DNA of 64,000 nt, from the NCBI GenBank assembly GCA_900316265.1, contig ONCH01000007.1, positions 59,471 through 123,470 on the forward strand, given 5' to 3'. Below are positions 18,053 through 27,317 of the stretch, piece by piece. Below the pieces are notes generated by a model. The model saw only the letters and a list, made by a program, of their open reading frames with translations. It did no database searches and was not told the DNA's origin. Both the position numbers and the translations under genes were made by a program. The first letter of the stretch is position 1; every line of letters begins with the position of its first letter. The stretch is from an uncultured Prevotellaceae bacterium. GTDB taxonomy: Bacteria; Bacteroidota; Bacteroidia; Bacteroidales; Bacteroidaceae.

Positions 18053-19453
18053 TTACTCGTCCATCTGGAACAATGGGTCTTCCGGCATTATCATGACAGG
18101 CTTTTGTTCGTAGTCCTTCAGCAACTTTTCGCTGACATATTTCTTATCGACCACCAGACGGAACATATATTCACGGAACCAGCGTGCCGTCATGATAAGA
18201 CAACCTTGCTGTCCCCAACTGCCACCCCATGAGTTCTCTACTTTCCACTTCACGGGCTGTCCGTTGGCATCAAGGTCAACGGCTGTCAGCGTCATCGCAT
18301 GTGTGGAACCACTGTCGAACGTTGAGATACGCTCAGCCTTCGTCATATTAAAAGAGGTGTTGAACAATGACGCATAGTCGAAATTCTCCAAGTCACAGTA
18401 GCCACGTTTTCTATCCAGCTGCTTGCCTACGTCATAGCTGCTATAGAGCTTGCGACCATCCTTTAGCGAGGCAATGGCCAGCTGTTCTATCTCTTCCATC
18501 GGCAGGTTCAGGTACTTCCAGTTATGTCCGTCATACACGTGGCGGTCATACTCTACCTCATAGGTTTTGTAATAGTCGCGACGCGGGTCGTTCATCACCA
18601 TGATAAACGTGCCGTTAAGTTTACGACCTACTGTTTCCTCGTAGAACGACTGGGGGGTATACTTCTTAGCAGGTGTGATAGCCTTGCCGTCCTTGTTCTT
18701 GAAGGCATAGGTAAACTCTTTGATGGGCTCACCTAGTGTAATGGTCAGCATGTGGTAAATCTCACTGAGCATCTGCGTCTTGCGCTGTTCAATAGCTTTA
18801 GCCTTCTTGCCCTCTGCTACCATCTTGCGCAATTCCAAACCCTGCTCACGGAGTTTCGACTTAATGATGCTCGACATCTTTGAGGTATTATCAGCCGAAT
18901 AGGTCTCAGGCTGTACGTCGGCAGGCACCAGACCGTATTTCTCTGCCAGGTCGGCAACACCACAGAACGTTCCACCATCGTTCAACGGATAGTGGAAGAA
19001 GAACTGTACGCGCTGGTCGTCAATAGGTTTGTTACTTGTATCGATAACGCCCTGCAGCATCAGGTTGGCTTTCTCCAACTGGTCCCAGAAGAACAGGTAG
19101 TCCTGTGAGAACAGCACACTCAGTGAATCAGTACGCTGGGCGAAATTGGCACGTAACACGTTCAAGCCACTGAACATCCAACAGCGACCACTCGATTTCT
19201 GGTCGGTAATCGACTGTTTCTTGGTCTCCACACTGAAATATGTGTCCAGCGCCCCAGCATTCTGACGGTTCTGTGCCAGATTGTCGATAGCGTTGGCGGC
19301 CAACGCATTGCGCAAGGCACGGTCCGAGGCTGTTGGCGTGTTCTGCTGTTCTATCTGTTGTAACATCTGTGGACTAATGCCACCCTGTTTCTGTTGTGCT
19401 GACAGGCTTAGGGCCGTCATCAGCGACAGACTAAAAAAAACTTTTCTCATCAT
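18053..19453 (-). CDS. C1 family (aminopeptidase C / bleomycin hydrolase-like) cysteine peptidase, exported
   Basis: Papain-fold peptidase of the PepC/BleH group. A signal peptide is evident (MMRKVFFSLSLMTALSLSAQ, cleavage about residue 19). The catalytic Cys is in QKSSGRCWMFSGL (C91), the His in DSGSTHAMTLTAV, and the Asn in KVENSWGGSWGQQG. Length 466 matches PepC. It starts directly after the stop of the M48 peptidase gene with no gap, so the two are co-transcribed. Export distinguishes it from the cytosolic PepC of lactic acid bacteria. Substrate unknown. Confidence 0.93.
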   Translation of the reverse strand: MMRKVFFSLSLMTALSLSAQQKQGGISPQMLQQIEQQNTPTASDRALRNALAANAIDNLAQNRQNAGALDTYFSVETKKQSITDQKSSGRCWMFSGLNVLRANFAQRTDSLSVLFSQDYLFFWDQLEKANLMLQGVIDTSNKPIDDQRVQFFFHYPLNDGGTFCGVADLAEKYGLVPADVQPETYSADNTSKMSSIIKSKLREQGLELRKMVAEGKKAKAIEQRKTQMLSEIYHMLTITLGEPIKEFTYAFKNKDGKAITPAKKYTPQSFYEETVGRKLNGTFIMVMNDPRRDYYKTYEVEYDRHVYDGHNWKYLNLPMEEIEQLAIASLKDGRKLYSSYDVGKQLDRKRGYCDLENFDYASLFNTSFNMTKAERISTFDSGSTHAMTLTAVDLDANGQPVKWKVENSWGGSWGQQGCLIMTARWFREYMFRLVVDKKYVSEKLLKDYEQKPVMIMPEDPLFQMDE

Positions 19454-20341
19454 TTATTTCTTCTTTTTGCTATTGTTCTTACTGGAAATATGGATGGTCT
19501 TCGTCACCTTCATCTTGTTCGTAGCATTCTTACCACCATTATAATACTTCCTGGCCTCAGGCAACCAGCCCTGAATCTGCTTGATACGCGTGGCATCACT
19601 GGGGTGTGTGCTCAACCACGACGTAGAGCCACCACCCGTAGCCTGCGACATGCGTTGCCAGAAGGCAACGGCAGCATCCGGATTATAACCTGCCATAGCG
19701 GCGAAGATGATACCCAGATAATCGGCCTCGCTCTCGTGGTCGCGCGAATACTTGGCACTGGCGCCCTTAGCACCCAGACCGAAGACTGTTCCAGCCACCT
19801 GTTGCATGCCACTGCTAGCTCCAGCACCAGCCATCAGAACACTCAGCGCCTGGGCTCCATACTGCTGTTTGATGGCTGTTGACATCTGCTCGGCAGAGTG
19901 TTTGGCAACAGCATGGGCAATCTCATGACCCAGTACGATGGCCAGCGACGTTTCATCTTGCGTAACAGGCAACAAGCCCTCATAGACCACAATCTTTCCA
20001 CCAGGCATACAGAAAGCATTCACCGACGGGTCTTGCACCAGGTTGAACTCCCATTTATATTGGGCAACTTCATTGCCCAGGCCGTTGGTGTTGAAATACG
20101 AAACAACAGCATTGGCCAGATTCTGCCCCACCCGCTTGACCATAGCCGTATTAGCAGCATTCGTAGAGGGTTTGGCAGTCTTCATATATTCCTGATACTG
20201 CTGGTTCGACAGACTCAGCACCTGTTCGTCGGACACCATCAGCGTACGTTTTCTTCCTGAAATGGGCACTGTCGACGACGTACCGCATCCAACCAGAATG
20301 GCGGCCACCAGCGCCAACAGCACGATTCTTATCTGTTTCAT
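19454..20341 (-). CDS. M48 family metallopeptidase, lipoprotein
   Basis: Periplasmic or outer-membrane-associated zinc peptidase of the BepA/LoiP type. The ATG at 20341 gives MKQIRIVLLALVAAILVGC, a clean lipobox signal; an ATG five codons upstream is possible but unnecessary. The zinc motif HEIAHAVAKHS lies near residue 130 and the third ligand is probably in HESEADYLG. The C-terminus is basic (SSKNNSKKKK). First gene of a unit with the C1 peptidase, driven by a TACTTTTG box at 20390-20397 on the minus strand. Likely role, by family, in outer-membrane protein quality control. Confidence 0.92.
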   Translation of the reverse strand: MKQIRIVLLALVAAILVGCGTSSTVPISGRKRTLMVSDEQVLSLSNQQYQEYMKTAKPSTNAANTAMVKRVGQNLANAVVSYFNTNGLGNEVAQYKWEFNLVQDPSVNAFCMPGGKIVVYEGLLPVTQDETSLAIVLGHEIAHAVAKHSAEQMSTAIKQQYGAQALSVLMAGAGASSGMQQVAGTVFGLGAKGASAKYSRDHESEADYLGIIFAAMAGYNPDAAVAFWQRMSQATGGGSTSWLSTHPSDATRIKQIQGWLPEARKYYNGGKNATNKMKVTKTIHISSKNNSKKKK

Positions 20342-20389
20342 CTTATCGCTTATCAATTAGTTTTCTCATTAAGAATTGTTTTCCAACCG

Positions 20390-20397
20390 CAAAAGTA
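20390..20397 (-). promoter_or_regulatory. -7 box of the M48-C1 peptidase unit
   Basis: Minus-strand TACTTTTG about 50 nt upstream of the M48 ATG. The -33 element is poorly matched. Confidence 0.6.
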
Positions 20398-20515
20398 CCA
20401 CTTTTTTCGCTTTCAACCAAATATTTTGCCATAAAACAAAGAAAGAGACATTACCATCACGGCAATGCCCCTTCTTTTCATAACATTAATACTACTAACT
20501 AACTATCTATCACAT

Positions 20516-20866
20516 TTACTTCAGACCACGGTTGGTGAGCGTTGTGTTCAGCAGCATCACGTACTTGCGATACTGATCCTTGTTCAGGATGTAGTTCATG
20601 TAGGCCAAGTCCTTGTTGACAGCCTTCTCTACCATCTTTGTACGCTCTTCTTTACCATACTGTGCAGCGAACACCATCTCTGAAGAGAAAGTCTTGTGGA
20701 CCTCAGCAACGCTCTCAATCTGATCCTGAGACAGGTTCAAGGTGCGTGCCAGCATCTTCATATTGACGGTCATGTTGTATGCCTCGGTAGTGTTCATACC
20801 TTCATTCTCTGCAAATGTCATTGTCATGCTCATAAGAGCAACCAGTGTCAATACAATCTTTTTCAT
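20516..20866 (-). CDS. Small exported helical protein of unknown function
   Basis: 116 residues with a signal peptide (MKKIVLTLVALMSMTMTFA, cleavage about residue 19). The mature part is predicted helical and contains two similar stretches, LNLSQDQIESVAEVH and LNKDQYRKYVMLLN, recalling the L-T-x-x-Q repeats of CpxP/Spy-type periplasmic chaperones; this is a resemblance, not an assignment. A -7 box TATCTTTG (plus 20933-20940) precedes it. It stands alone between the peptidase unit and the divergent slyD. Such short secreted proteins are frequent in Prevotella. Confidence 0.75.
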   Translation of the reverse strand: MKKIVLTLVALMSMTMTFAENEGMNTTEAYNMTVNMKMLARTLNLSQDQIESVAEVHKTFSSEMVFAAQYGKEERTKMVEKAVNKDLAYMNYILNKDQYRKYVMLLNTTLTNRGLK

Positions 20867-21059
20867 TTTGTTACCCTTTCTTAATCTTTAATTTTTACCT
20901 TTAATGTTATCCTTATGTCTTGATTGACGATGCAAAGATACGGCGTTTTTTTATACGAAACAAGAAAAAAGCAAAATTGTTTGCGCACACAACAGTATTT
21001 TTGACACATGTCAACAAAACCCCACATTCATTGATTTGTATCAAATTTCATGCTATTTC

Positions 21060-21091
21060 TTTGGCAATTCCAGCATTTTGCATTACCTTTG
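21060..21091 (+). promoter_or_regulatory. Promoter of slyD-aroC
   Basis: TTTG at 21060-21063 and TACCTTTG at 21084-21091, 20 nt apart. The position places the translation start at 21129 rather than at an upstream in-frame ATG (21036), which would lie before the promoter. Confidence 0.85.
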
Positions 21092-21128
21092 CGCTCTGAA
21101 AGAAAAAGAATTATATATAATAAGGTAT

Positions 21129-21764
21129 ATGGACAACAAAACAAACAAGTACATTGCCGTCTCATACAAGCTGTATGTAGGCGCTGAAGACGACAGAGAA
21201 CTCATCGAAGAGGCCACTACCGAGCGCCCCTTCTCATTCATCACCGGCTTTGGCTTTGCTCTCGACAAGTTCGAAGAGCAGATGGAAGCTACCGCTAAGG
21301 GTGAGGACTTCAAACTCACACTGAGCAAGGAGGAGGGTTATGGAGAGTATCACGATGAGCTGGTGCTCGACCTCGACCGCGAGATGTTCTGCATCAACGG
21401 ACACTTCGACCACGAGCATATTTATCAGGATGCTATCGTGCCCCTGCAGAACGAGCAGGGCGAACGCTTCAATGGTCGCGTGATGGAAATCAGCGAGGAC
21501 AAAGTGAAGATGGACCTCAACCACCCACTGGCAGGCGAGACACTCTATTTTGAGGGTACCGTACTAGAGAACCGTGAAGCCACGAAGGAAGAGATAGACC
21601 ACATGATGAAGCACCTGACGGGTGGTTGTGGTGGTCACTGCGACAGTTGTGGAGGCGGTTGCGGACACGACGACTGCGGTTGCGGACACGACGACTGCGG
21701 TTGTGAACATGACCACGAGCATGAGCACCATCACGATGGCTGTGGCTGTGGCCATTGCCACTAA
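21129..21764 (+). CDS. slyD: FKBP-type peptidyl-prolyl isomerase with metal-binding tail
   Basis: SlyD-like prolyl isomerase/chaperone. Starting at 21129 (MDNKTNKYIAVSYKLY) it has 211 residues: a bipartite FKBP domain (about 8-70 and 125-155) interrupted by an insert-in-flap domain (about 75-125), then a C-terminal His/Cys/Asp-rich tail from about residue 165 with repeated CGHDDCG units that should bind nickel, zinc or copper. The promoter at 21060-21091 fixes the start. It is followed by aroC after a 35-nt spacer made of nonamer repeats, so the two are probably co-transcribed. Confidence 0.92.
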   Translation: MDNKTNKYIAVSYKLYVGAEDDRELIEEATTERPFSFITGFGFALDKFEEQMEATAKGEDFKLTLSKEEGYGEYHDELVLDLDREMFCINGHFDHEHIYQDAIVPLQNEQGERFNGRVMEISEDKVKMDLNHPLAGETLYFEGTVLENREATKEEIDHMMKHLTGGCGGHCDSCGGGCGHDDCGCGHDDCGCEHDHEHEHHHDGCGCGHCH

Positions 21765-21769
21765 TCCGG

Positions 21770-21802
21770 CCCATTAACCCCATTAGACCCATTTAGCCCA
21801 TG
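21770..21802 (+). repeat. 9-nt tandem array ending in the aroC start codon
   Basis: CCCATTAAC, CCCATTAGA and CCCATTTAG, then CCCATG; the last unit contains the aroC ATG. It covers almost the whole slyD-aroC spacer. Confidence 0.7.
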
Positions 21803-22891
21803 AACACTACAGGAACCATTTTCCGCCTGACCACCTTTGGCGAGAGCCACGGTGAGGCCATTGGCGGTGTTGTCGACGGCATGCCAGCTGGCATCGACAT
21901 TGATATCGACTTCATCCAACAGGAACTAAACCGTCGCCGCCCTGGTCAGAGCAATATCACGACGGCACGCAACGAGTCCGACCGTGTGGAACTGCTCAGC
22001 GGTGTCTTCGAGGGCAAATCCACGGGCTGTCCCATCGGCTTCATCGTGCGCAATGAGAATCAGCACTCCAGCGACTACGACAATATGCGCGAAGTATTCC
22101 GTCCCTCTCATGCAGACTTCACCTATACGCAGAAGTATGGCATACGCGACCATCGTGGTGGCGGACGTTCCTCAGCACGCATCACCATCAGCCGCTGTGT
22201 GGCAGGGGCTCTGGCCAAGCTCGTTCTGCGCCAGTTGGGCATCCAGATTACGGCATACACCTCGCAGGTTGGTGCTATCACTCTGGATGCTGACTATCAC
22301 CGCTATGACCTCTCTCTGACAGAGACGAATGCCGTGCGCTGTCCAGACCAACAGAAGGCAGAAGAGATGATTCAGCTCATCCAGCAAGTAAAAGCTGAGG
22401 GCGACACCATCGGAGGCGTTATCACCTGTGTTGTCAAAGGTTGTCCCGTAGGACTCGGCGAGCCAGAGTTTGGAAAGCTGCACGCCAAACTGGGTGCGGC
22501 TATGCTGAGCATCAATGCCGTCAAGGGTTTCGAATATGGCGATGGCTTTGCAGCTGTCACCCAGCGTGGTTCTGAGCAGAACGACGTGTTCACAATTGGT
22601 CACGATTCCGCTGTGACCACAAGAACCAACCACAGTGGAGGCATTCAGGGCGGCATCTCCAACGGACAGGACATTTTCTTCCGTGTGGCTTTCAAACCCG
22701 TCGCTACCCTACTCCGCGAACAGGAAACGGTAGATATTCACGGAAAAGCCACTACACTCACCGCCCGCGGACGTCATGATGCATGTGTTTTGCCACGCGC
22801 CGTTCCTGTTGTCGAAGCAATGACGGCAATGACGATTTTGGACGCATATTTGGTCTATAAAACGGGAAAAATGGAAGATTTTCGCATCTAA
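21800..22891 (+). CDS. aroC: Chorismate synthase
   Basis: Converts EPSP to chorismate with reduced FMN, the last step of the shikimate pathway. At 363 residues it has the three family signatures: [19 protein letters not shown] at the N-terminus, the [19 protein letters not shown] region near 125, and the C-terminal [19 protein letters not shown]. It is not in the phe/tyr operon but behind slyD on the opposite strand. The start codon overlaps a nonamer repeat. Its product feeds the chorismate mutase encoded at 14664-15728. Confidence 0.97.
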   Translation: MNTTGTIFRLTTFGESHGEAIGGVVDGMPAGIDIDIDFIQQELNRRRPGQSNITTARNESDRVELLSGVFEGKSTGCPIGFIVRNENQHSSDYDNMREVFRPSHADFTYTQKYGIRDHRGGGRSSARITISRCVAGALAKLVLRQLGIQITAYTSQVGAITLDADYHRYDLSLTETNAVRCPDQQKAEEMIQLIQQVKAEGDTIGGVITCVVKGCPVGLGEPEFGKLHAKLGAAMLSINAVKGFEYGDGFAAVTQRGSEQNDVFTIGHDSAVTTRTNHSGGIQGGISNGQDIFFRVAFKPVATLLREQETVDIHGKATTLTARGRHDACVLPRAVPVVEAMTAMTILDAYLVYKTGKMEDFRI

Positions 22892-22914
22892 TTGCAAAAA
22901 AATCACAAAAAAAA

Positions 22915-23041
22915 TTGCAGTTTAAAGAAATTATACTATCTTTGCAAAAGCTTATTAAGGATTTGTGAAAATCTGAAAAGCTTTAGTTAAGTCTAGTTTA
23001 GTTTTTGTGTTGGTTAAGGGCGACCGTTTGGTCGCCCTTAA
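22915..23041 (+). ncRNA. Candidate orphan small transcript between aroC and pyrD
   Basis: A -7 box TATCTTTG (22937-22944) with TTG 19 nt upstream begins 46 nt after the aroC stop, yet no ORF follows. About 95 nt of sequence then ends in a perfect 12-bp hairpin (23014-23041). This could be a small RNA, or only an aroC 3' region with a fortuitous promoter. The hairpin lacks a following T-run. Confidence 0.35.
23014..23041. terminator. Perfect 12-bp inverted repeat between convergent aroC and pyrD
   Basis: TTAAGGGCGACC, loop GTTT, GGTCGCCCTTAA. It is placed where convergent aroC and pyrK-pyrD transcription would end. No strong U-run on either side, so termination efficiency is uncertain. Confidence 0.6.
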
Positions 23042-23078
23042 ATTATGCTATTCATCAAAAATATCTTCATCAAAACCG

Positions 23079-23987
23079 TTACTCCAGGCATCCGATAATT
23101 TCGTGGATATCCTTGCATCCGTGCTGGTCGAGCCAGTCGTTGATGCCGTCTCTCACCTTGATAGTAACAGCAGGATCGAGGAAATTGGCCGTACCTATCT
23201 CAATGGCCGTAGCACCAGCCATCAGGAACTCCAGTGCATCCTTAGCTGTGGAGATGCCTCCTAAGCCTACAACAGGTATTTTCACCGCCTTAGCGACCTG
23301 ATAGACCATGCGCAGAGCCACAGGCTTCACACAGGGACCCGACAGCCCGCCCGTACCTATCGACAGCACCTTCTTGCGCTTCTCCACATCGATGGCCATA
23401 CCCATCAGCGTATTGATGAGCGACACGGAGTCGGCCCCCTCAGCCTCTACCGCACGGGCTATCTCAGCGATATCCGTCACGTTGGGCGACAGCTTGACTA
23501 TCAGCGTCTTATGATAAGCCTGACGTACAGCCTTCACCACGCTCGATGCACCTGCACACGTCACGCCAAAAGCCATACCGCCATCCTTTACGTTCGGACA
23601 CGAGATGTTCAGTTCGATGGCAGGAATCTTCTCCAGTGCATCAATGCGTGCAGCACATTCGGCATAGTCCTCTGGCGACGAACCACTGACGTTCACAATC
23701 ATGTTGGTATCGATATCCTTGATCTGCGGATAGATATGTTCACAGAAGTAGTCAACACCCTTGTTCTGCAGACCCACACAGTTCAACATACCACTGGCGG
23801 TCTCTGCCATACGCGGATAGTCGTTACCCTCACGAGGCTTCAGCGTCGTACCTTTTACGATAATGCCACCCAGACCAGCGAGGTCTATAAAATCCTCAAA
23901 CTCAACACCATAGCCAAACGTACCACTGGCAGTCATTACTGGGTTCTTCAGACTCAGCGTGCCTATATTTACTTTTAAATCAGCCAT
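23079..23987 (-). CDS. pyrD: Dihydroorotate dehydrogenase B, catalytic subunit
   Basis: Class 1B dihydroorotate dehydrogenase, FMN-dependent and NAD-linked through PyrK, for pyrimidine synthesis. At 302 residues it has the FMN/substrate motifs [27 protein letters not shown] with the catalytic Cys region, [17 protein letters not shown] and the C-terminal [21 protein letters not shown] phosphate-binding loop. It lies 24 nt downstream of pyrK. The PyrD-PyrK pair makes a heterotetramer in characterised systems. Confidence 0.95.
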   Translation of the reverse strand: MADLKVNIGTLSLKNPVMTASGTFGYGVEFEDFIDLAGLGGIIVKGTTLKPREGNDYPRMAETASGMLNCVGLQNKGVDYFCEHIYPQIKDIDTNMIVNVSGSSPEDYAECAARIDALEKIPAIELNISCPNVKDGGMAFGVTCAGASSVVKAVRQAYHKTLIVKLSPNVTDIAEIARAVEAEGADSVSLINTLMGMAIDVEKRKKVLSIGTGGLSGPCVKPVALRMVYQVAKAVKIPVVGLGGISTAKDALEFLMAGATAIEIGTANFLDPAVTIKVRDGINDWLDQHGCKDIHEIIGCLE

Positions 23988-24011
23988 AAATTTTCCAGTC
24001 TAAATTCTCAA

Positions 24012-24806
24012 TTACCACAACAGCTTACTGATGGGGAACACGGGACCATCCTTGCAAACACACAAGTTGCCCTCGGTAGTCTTTTCCACGCAACACAGAC
24101 AGGCACCCAGTCCACACGCCATCATATTCTCTAACGAGGCCTCACAATTGATAGCCTTCTCTTTCGCATAACATGCCACAGCCTTCATCATCGGCGTAGG
24201 ACCGCAGGTGAATATCTTGTCGAACGACTCGGCAAGCACGCTGTGGTTGGTCACAAAGCCCTTCTCGCCCATCGTTCCGTCTTCAGTCGTCACACACACG
24301 CGCCCGTACTTATTAAATAAGTCCAGCTCCAGCACATCCTTGGCGCTACGACCACCCAGCAAGAATGTCACTTCACAGCCCTGTGCATTAAGCTCAGCGC
24401 CCAGATACAACAGCGGGGCCACACCCACACCGCCACCAACCAAAAGGGTTGATGGGTGATGGTTGATGTCAGACTTCATGCCTCCTACTTCAGACTTCAA
24501 AGAGAACCCGTTACCTAGGGGCAATACGCAATTCAGCATATCACCAACCCGTAACTGCCCTAATTGGCGTGTGCCGTCGCCCACCATCGCCACCATCAGC
24601 CACATTTCATTCGCTTGGCGATCTACGAAATTGATAGAGATAGGACGGCGCAGGAAAGTCGTCGACGAACCATCTACGCGTACTTCTACAAACTGGCCAG
24701 GCAACATCTCTGGCAGGGGATTGCTGTCCGTCAGCTTAAGCAAAATATGCTTCTCACTCAGGCGTTCTACAGCCCGAACAGATAAATCAAGGATATACTT
24801 TTTCAT
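24012..24806 (-). CDS. pyrK: Dihydroorotate dehydrogenase B, electron-transfer subunit
   Basis: FAD and 2Fe-2S subunit that passes electrons from PyrD to NAD. The FAD domain has LRRPISINF near residue 53, the NAD domain LLVGGGVGVAPLLYLG near residue 120 and FTCGPTPMM, and the 2Fe-2S cluster ligands are in ACGLGACLCCVE plus the later Cys in CVCKDG. The -7 box TAATTTTG at plus 24817-24824 precedes it. Two adjacent heptad arrays (24448-24503) create a non-family loop just before the GGGVG motif. Length 264 is slightly longer than usual for that reason. Confidence 0.94.
   Translation of the reverse strand: MKKYILDLSVRAVERLSEKHILLKLTDSNPLPEMLPGQFVEVRVDGSSTTFLRRPISINFVDRQANEMWLMVAMVGDGTRQLGQLRVGDMLNCVLPLGNGFSLKSEVGGMKSDINHHPSTLLVGGGVGVAPLLYLGAELNAQGCEVTFLLGGRSAKDVLELDLFNKYGRVCVTTEDGTMGEKGFVTNHSVLAESFDKIFTCGPTPMMKAVACYAKEKAINCEASLENMMACGLGACLCCVEKTTEGNLCVCKDGPVFPISKLLW
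24448..24503. repeat. Two adjoining heptad arrays inside pyrK
   Basis: 24448-24468: GTTGATG, GGTGATG, GTTGATG. 24469-24503: TCAGACT, TCATGCC, TCCTACT, TCAGACT, TCAAAGA. Together 56 nt, in frame, encoding a loop with SEVGGMKSDINHHPS that ordinary PyrK proteins lack. Confidence 0.75.
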
Positions 24807-24898
24807 AATTTGTTTGCAAAATTACGAAAAAAAATGCCACCAACCAAGTGTTTTCGCAATTAGTTGGTGACGAAATGAAGAAACTATATTAGAAGATG

Positions 24899-25384
24899 TT
24901 ATTTCTTGGCTGGTACAAAGGTCTCGTAGGTCTGGTCATCATAATAGACCCTGATTTCAGTGACTTTACGAGGTTGTTTGTCAATTATTTTGATTTCTTC
25001 ACGAACAATTTCCGGGTGTGTACTTTTTACACCTTGTCTATAATTGGTCGGCTGAACACTCTGTTGAACAGAAAATAGCGAAGGTTGGTCAAAATTCAAC
25101 ATCTGATCTGACCCACCAACAGGTTGTTCAGGAACCTCTAAAAGGCCCTCTTCCTGATCAGTGGGGTGGGTAATATGCATGTCACCAGTACCCCATAGTA
25201 ACCACTCGGTACTAATGTCAGGAATTTTCGTTTTGATAGCTTCCACGATATTAAGGGTCGGACGGGTGCGTCCGTTGAAAATGCTGGAGAGGGTAGCGGG
25301 TGACTGTTGCAGGTAGTCGGCAAACACCTGCTGGGTCATGTGCTGGTCCTCCATGATGAGTCTGATGCGATCTTTTATGTCCAT
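24899..25384 (-). CDS. XRE-family helix-turn-helix regulator
   Basis: 161 residues. Residues about 4-62 form a Cro/CI-type HTH (IRLIMEDQHMTQQVFADYLQ, then SPATLSSIFNGRTRPTLNIV). The rest is low-complexity and has no recognisable effector domain, ending with a basic beta-rich tail (EIRVYYDDQTYETFVP). A -7 box TACCTTTG lies at plus 25429-25436. It stands alone next to a large AT-rich non-coding region, which may hold its targets. Such XRE proteins are widespread and mostly uncharacterised in Bacteroidales. Confidence 0.82.
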   Translation of the reverse strand: MDIKDRIRLIMEDQHMTQQVFADYLQQSPATLSSIFNGRTRPTLNIVEAIKTKIPDISTEWLLWGTGDMHITHPTDQEEGLLEVPEQPVGGSDQMLNFDQPSLFSVQQSVQPTNYRQGVKSTHPEIVREEIKIIDKQPRKVTEIRVYYDDQTYETFVPAKK

Positions 25385-25436
25385 GTTACTAAAAATAGGG
25401 CTAAAAAAGCCGTTTTATTTTCCGTTTACAAAGGTA

Positions 25437-26143
25437 AAGCGTTTTTTTGACATATGCAAGAAATCTAAAGAAAATTTTATGATGTAAACTTTAAGTATTT
25501 AATTTAAAATTCAAAAGTGTATAGTTGCTGAAATGTAAAACTGCACTTTAGGATTACAAATCTAAAAACAGCGCTGAATTTACATATCAAGAATCTCTAA
25601 AAGAGAATTTATATAAATAACTGGGTATAAATGAGATATTTACAAAAAACCGCTGTTGAATTAGCCAATATGCATAAATAAGAGGGGTATATATAGGTCT
25701 AAAGTATTTGTTTAATGTTAATAAAACGGTATAATTACTTGGTTTTCAACATTTTATATGTGCATACATTATTTTGTATATGTATGTATATACAAATCAA
25801 AATAAGTATATTTGTGTTTATAAATCAGAATTCAAATGTATGTATTCATCTTTGTGGATTGTAAATATCTATCTGTAAACTGTAAATACCAATACATTTC
25901 CAAAGTAATTTGGGTTTTAAAATTCAATTTCTCAAATTGTAAAATTTATTAAACCCGAATTTACTCTTTCGAAAACAGTACGATTTTTTCATTTTCAGCG
26001 AATTCTGAACGAGCGCCAAGCAAACTAGAAATACGCGAATTATGAGGCGTTATTTTTCGCCAAAATGCCAGTACAGACAGGCGTTTGAGGCCAAAATTTT
26101 ATGTTTGGCAAAAATGAGCAACGAGAAAAAAACGGGGGTGAAA
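25437..26143. other. AT-rich intergenic region without genes; contains a palindrome
   Basis: About 700 nt with no credible ORF on either strand and clearly lower G+C than its flanks. It contains a perfect inverted repeat at 25773-25796 (TTTGTATAT, GTATGT, ATATACAAA) followed by a possible -7 box TATATTTG near 25807. No tRNA, rRNA or known riboswitch is recognised. Confidence 0.6.
25773..25796. promoter_or_regulatory. Perfect 9-bp-arm palindrome, possible operator
   Basis: TTTGTATAT and ATATACAAA separated by 6 nt, in the non-coding region upstream of the XRE gene. It could be bound by a dimeric regulator; no direct evidence. Confidence 0.4.
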
Positions 26144-27169
26144 TTAGTGAAATATAAAGAAAATTAACTCCCTCATGAGCTCTCCAGCGGGGGTATTGGG
26201 GTTATCCAGACCCTTACTTTTGGCATCAATTTCGCGTATCTTGCCGATAATCTGCATCACTTTCATTCCTGAGTAATTTTTCATACCCGTCAGGTAGTCT
26301 CTGGCACCCCATGGAGATCTCATATCCAACCACTGTGCAAGTGCCTCCTGACTGCCTTTTTGTGGACAATAGTGCGCCAACATCAAGTTTTGGAAGTAAT
26401 TAAACACCAACGGGAGTAAAGCATAGAGTCCACCAGCCTTTGGATTTTCGTCAAAATATTTTACTATCTGGTTTGCCTTCAGAATATTTCGGTTCACAAT
26501 GGCGTCTCGCAGCTCAAAAGCGTTATAGTCCTTGCTCACCCCTATCTGGTCCTCCACCACCTGGGGTGTCACTCTCCTATCCTGCTCCGGCAAGCCCAGC
26601 AATACCTTGTCGAGTTCGCTGGTCAGTCGGCTGAGGTCTGCGCCGATAGCATCGGCTATCATCTGCGTCGATTTCGGGTCGATACTTGCATTTTTCGCCT
26701 TCAGATACTGCTGGATGAAGGCTGGCAGGTCGCGTTCCTTCAGTTTCATGCTCTCAAACAGCACGCCGTGCTCCTTGATAGCCTTCACCAGCCCTTGTTT
26801 GCGGCCGTCTATCTTGCCGTTCTTGTGGCACATCACCAGCACCGTTGACGGCATTGGCTGATGAAAATACTTCTCCAGCGGCTCTGTATTCTTGATATTT
26901 TGGGCTTCCTTGACGATAACCACCTGTTTTTCGGCCATCATCGGATAGCGCTTGCAGGTATCGACAATCTGCGAGGCATTGACGTCAGATCCGAACATCA
27001 CGGTCTGGTTGAAGTCCTGCTCCTCAGGCTGTAGTACATTCTGCGCTATCCAGTCGCTGATTTTGTCAATATAATACGACTCATCGCCCATCAGATAATA
27101 GACGGGCTTAAATTCGCGAGCTTCCAACTCGCTCATCACACTGTCGTATGTCACTGCCATTTGAGCCAT
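26144..27169 (-). CDS. holA: DNA polymerase III subunit delta
   Basis: Clamp-loader subunit that opens the beta clamp. The -7 box TAACTTTG (plus 27179-27186) places the start at 27169 (MAQMAVTYD) or at 27160; a frame reaching to 27352 begins before the promoter and is excluded. The protein of about 341 residues shows the HolA N-terminal pattern FKPVYYLMGDESYYIDKI, FNQTVMFG and LVMCHKNGKIDGRK, followed by SRLTSELDKVLLGL and the C-terminal collar domain. Divergent from a lone HsdR_N domain gene. Confidence 0.93.
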   Translation of the reverse strand: MAQMAVTYDSVMSELEAREFKPVYYLMGDESYYIDKISDWIAQNVLQPEEQDFNQTVMFGSDVNASQIVDTCKRYPMMAEKQVVIVKEAQNIKNTEPLEKYFHQPMPSTVLVMCHKNGKIDGRKQGLVKAIKEHGVLFESMKLKERDLPAFIQQYLKAKNASIDPKSTQMIADAIGADLSRLTSELDKVLLGLPEQDRRVTPQVVEDQIGVSKDYNAFELRDAIVNRNILKANQIVKYFDENPKAGGLYALLPLVFNYFQNLMLAHYCPQKGSQEALAQWLDMRSPWGARDYLTGMKNYSGMKVMQIIGKIREIDAKSKGLDNPNTPAGELMRELIFFIFH

Positions 27170-27241
27170 AATCGAGTGCAAAGTTACGAATAAGTGAGTA
27201 AAAAGCCAAAAGATTTTTGAGCTTTTTCGAACGGGAGTAAG

Positions 27242-27256
27242 TTGACCAAAGGTCAA
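27242..27256. promoter_or_regulatory. Palindrome between holA and the HsdR_N gene
   Basis: TTGACC, AAA, GGTCAA, a perfect 6-bp-arm inverted repeat in the divergent spacer. It is followed by three nonamers ending AATTA (27271-27297) and a -7 box TATTTTTG at 27305-27312 for the plus-strand gene. Confidence 0.45.
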
Positions 27257-27317
27257 AATTATAAAAAAACAATGAATTACACGAATTATACCAATTATTT
27301 TTTGTATTTTTGCACAC

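Noticed and set aside
21036-21128. Longer start for slyD
   Set aside because: The upstream ATG precedes the TACCTTTG box and the extra residues do not resemble FKBP proteins.
21517-21792. Antisense open frames opposite the slyD tail
   Set aside because: They arise from the repetitive His/Cys codons of the metal-binding tail.
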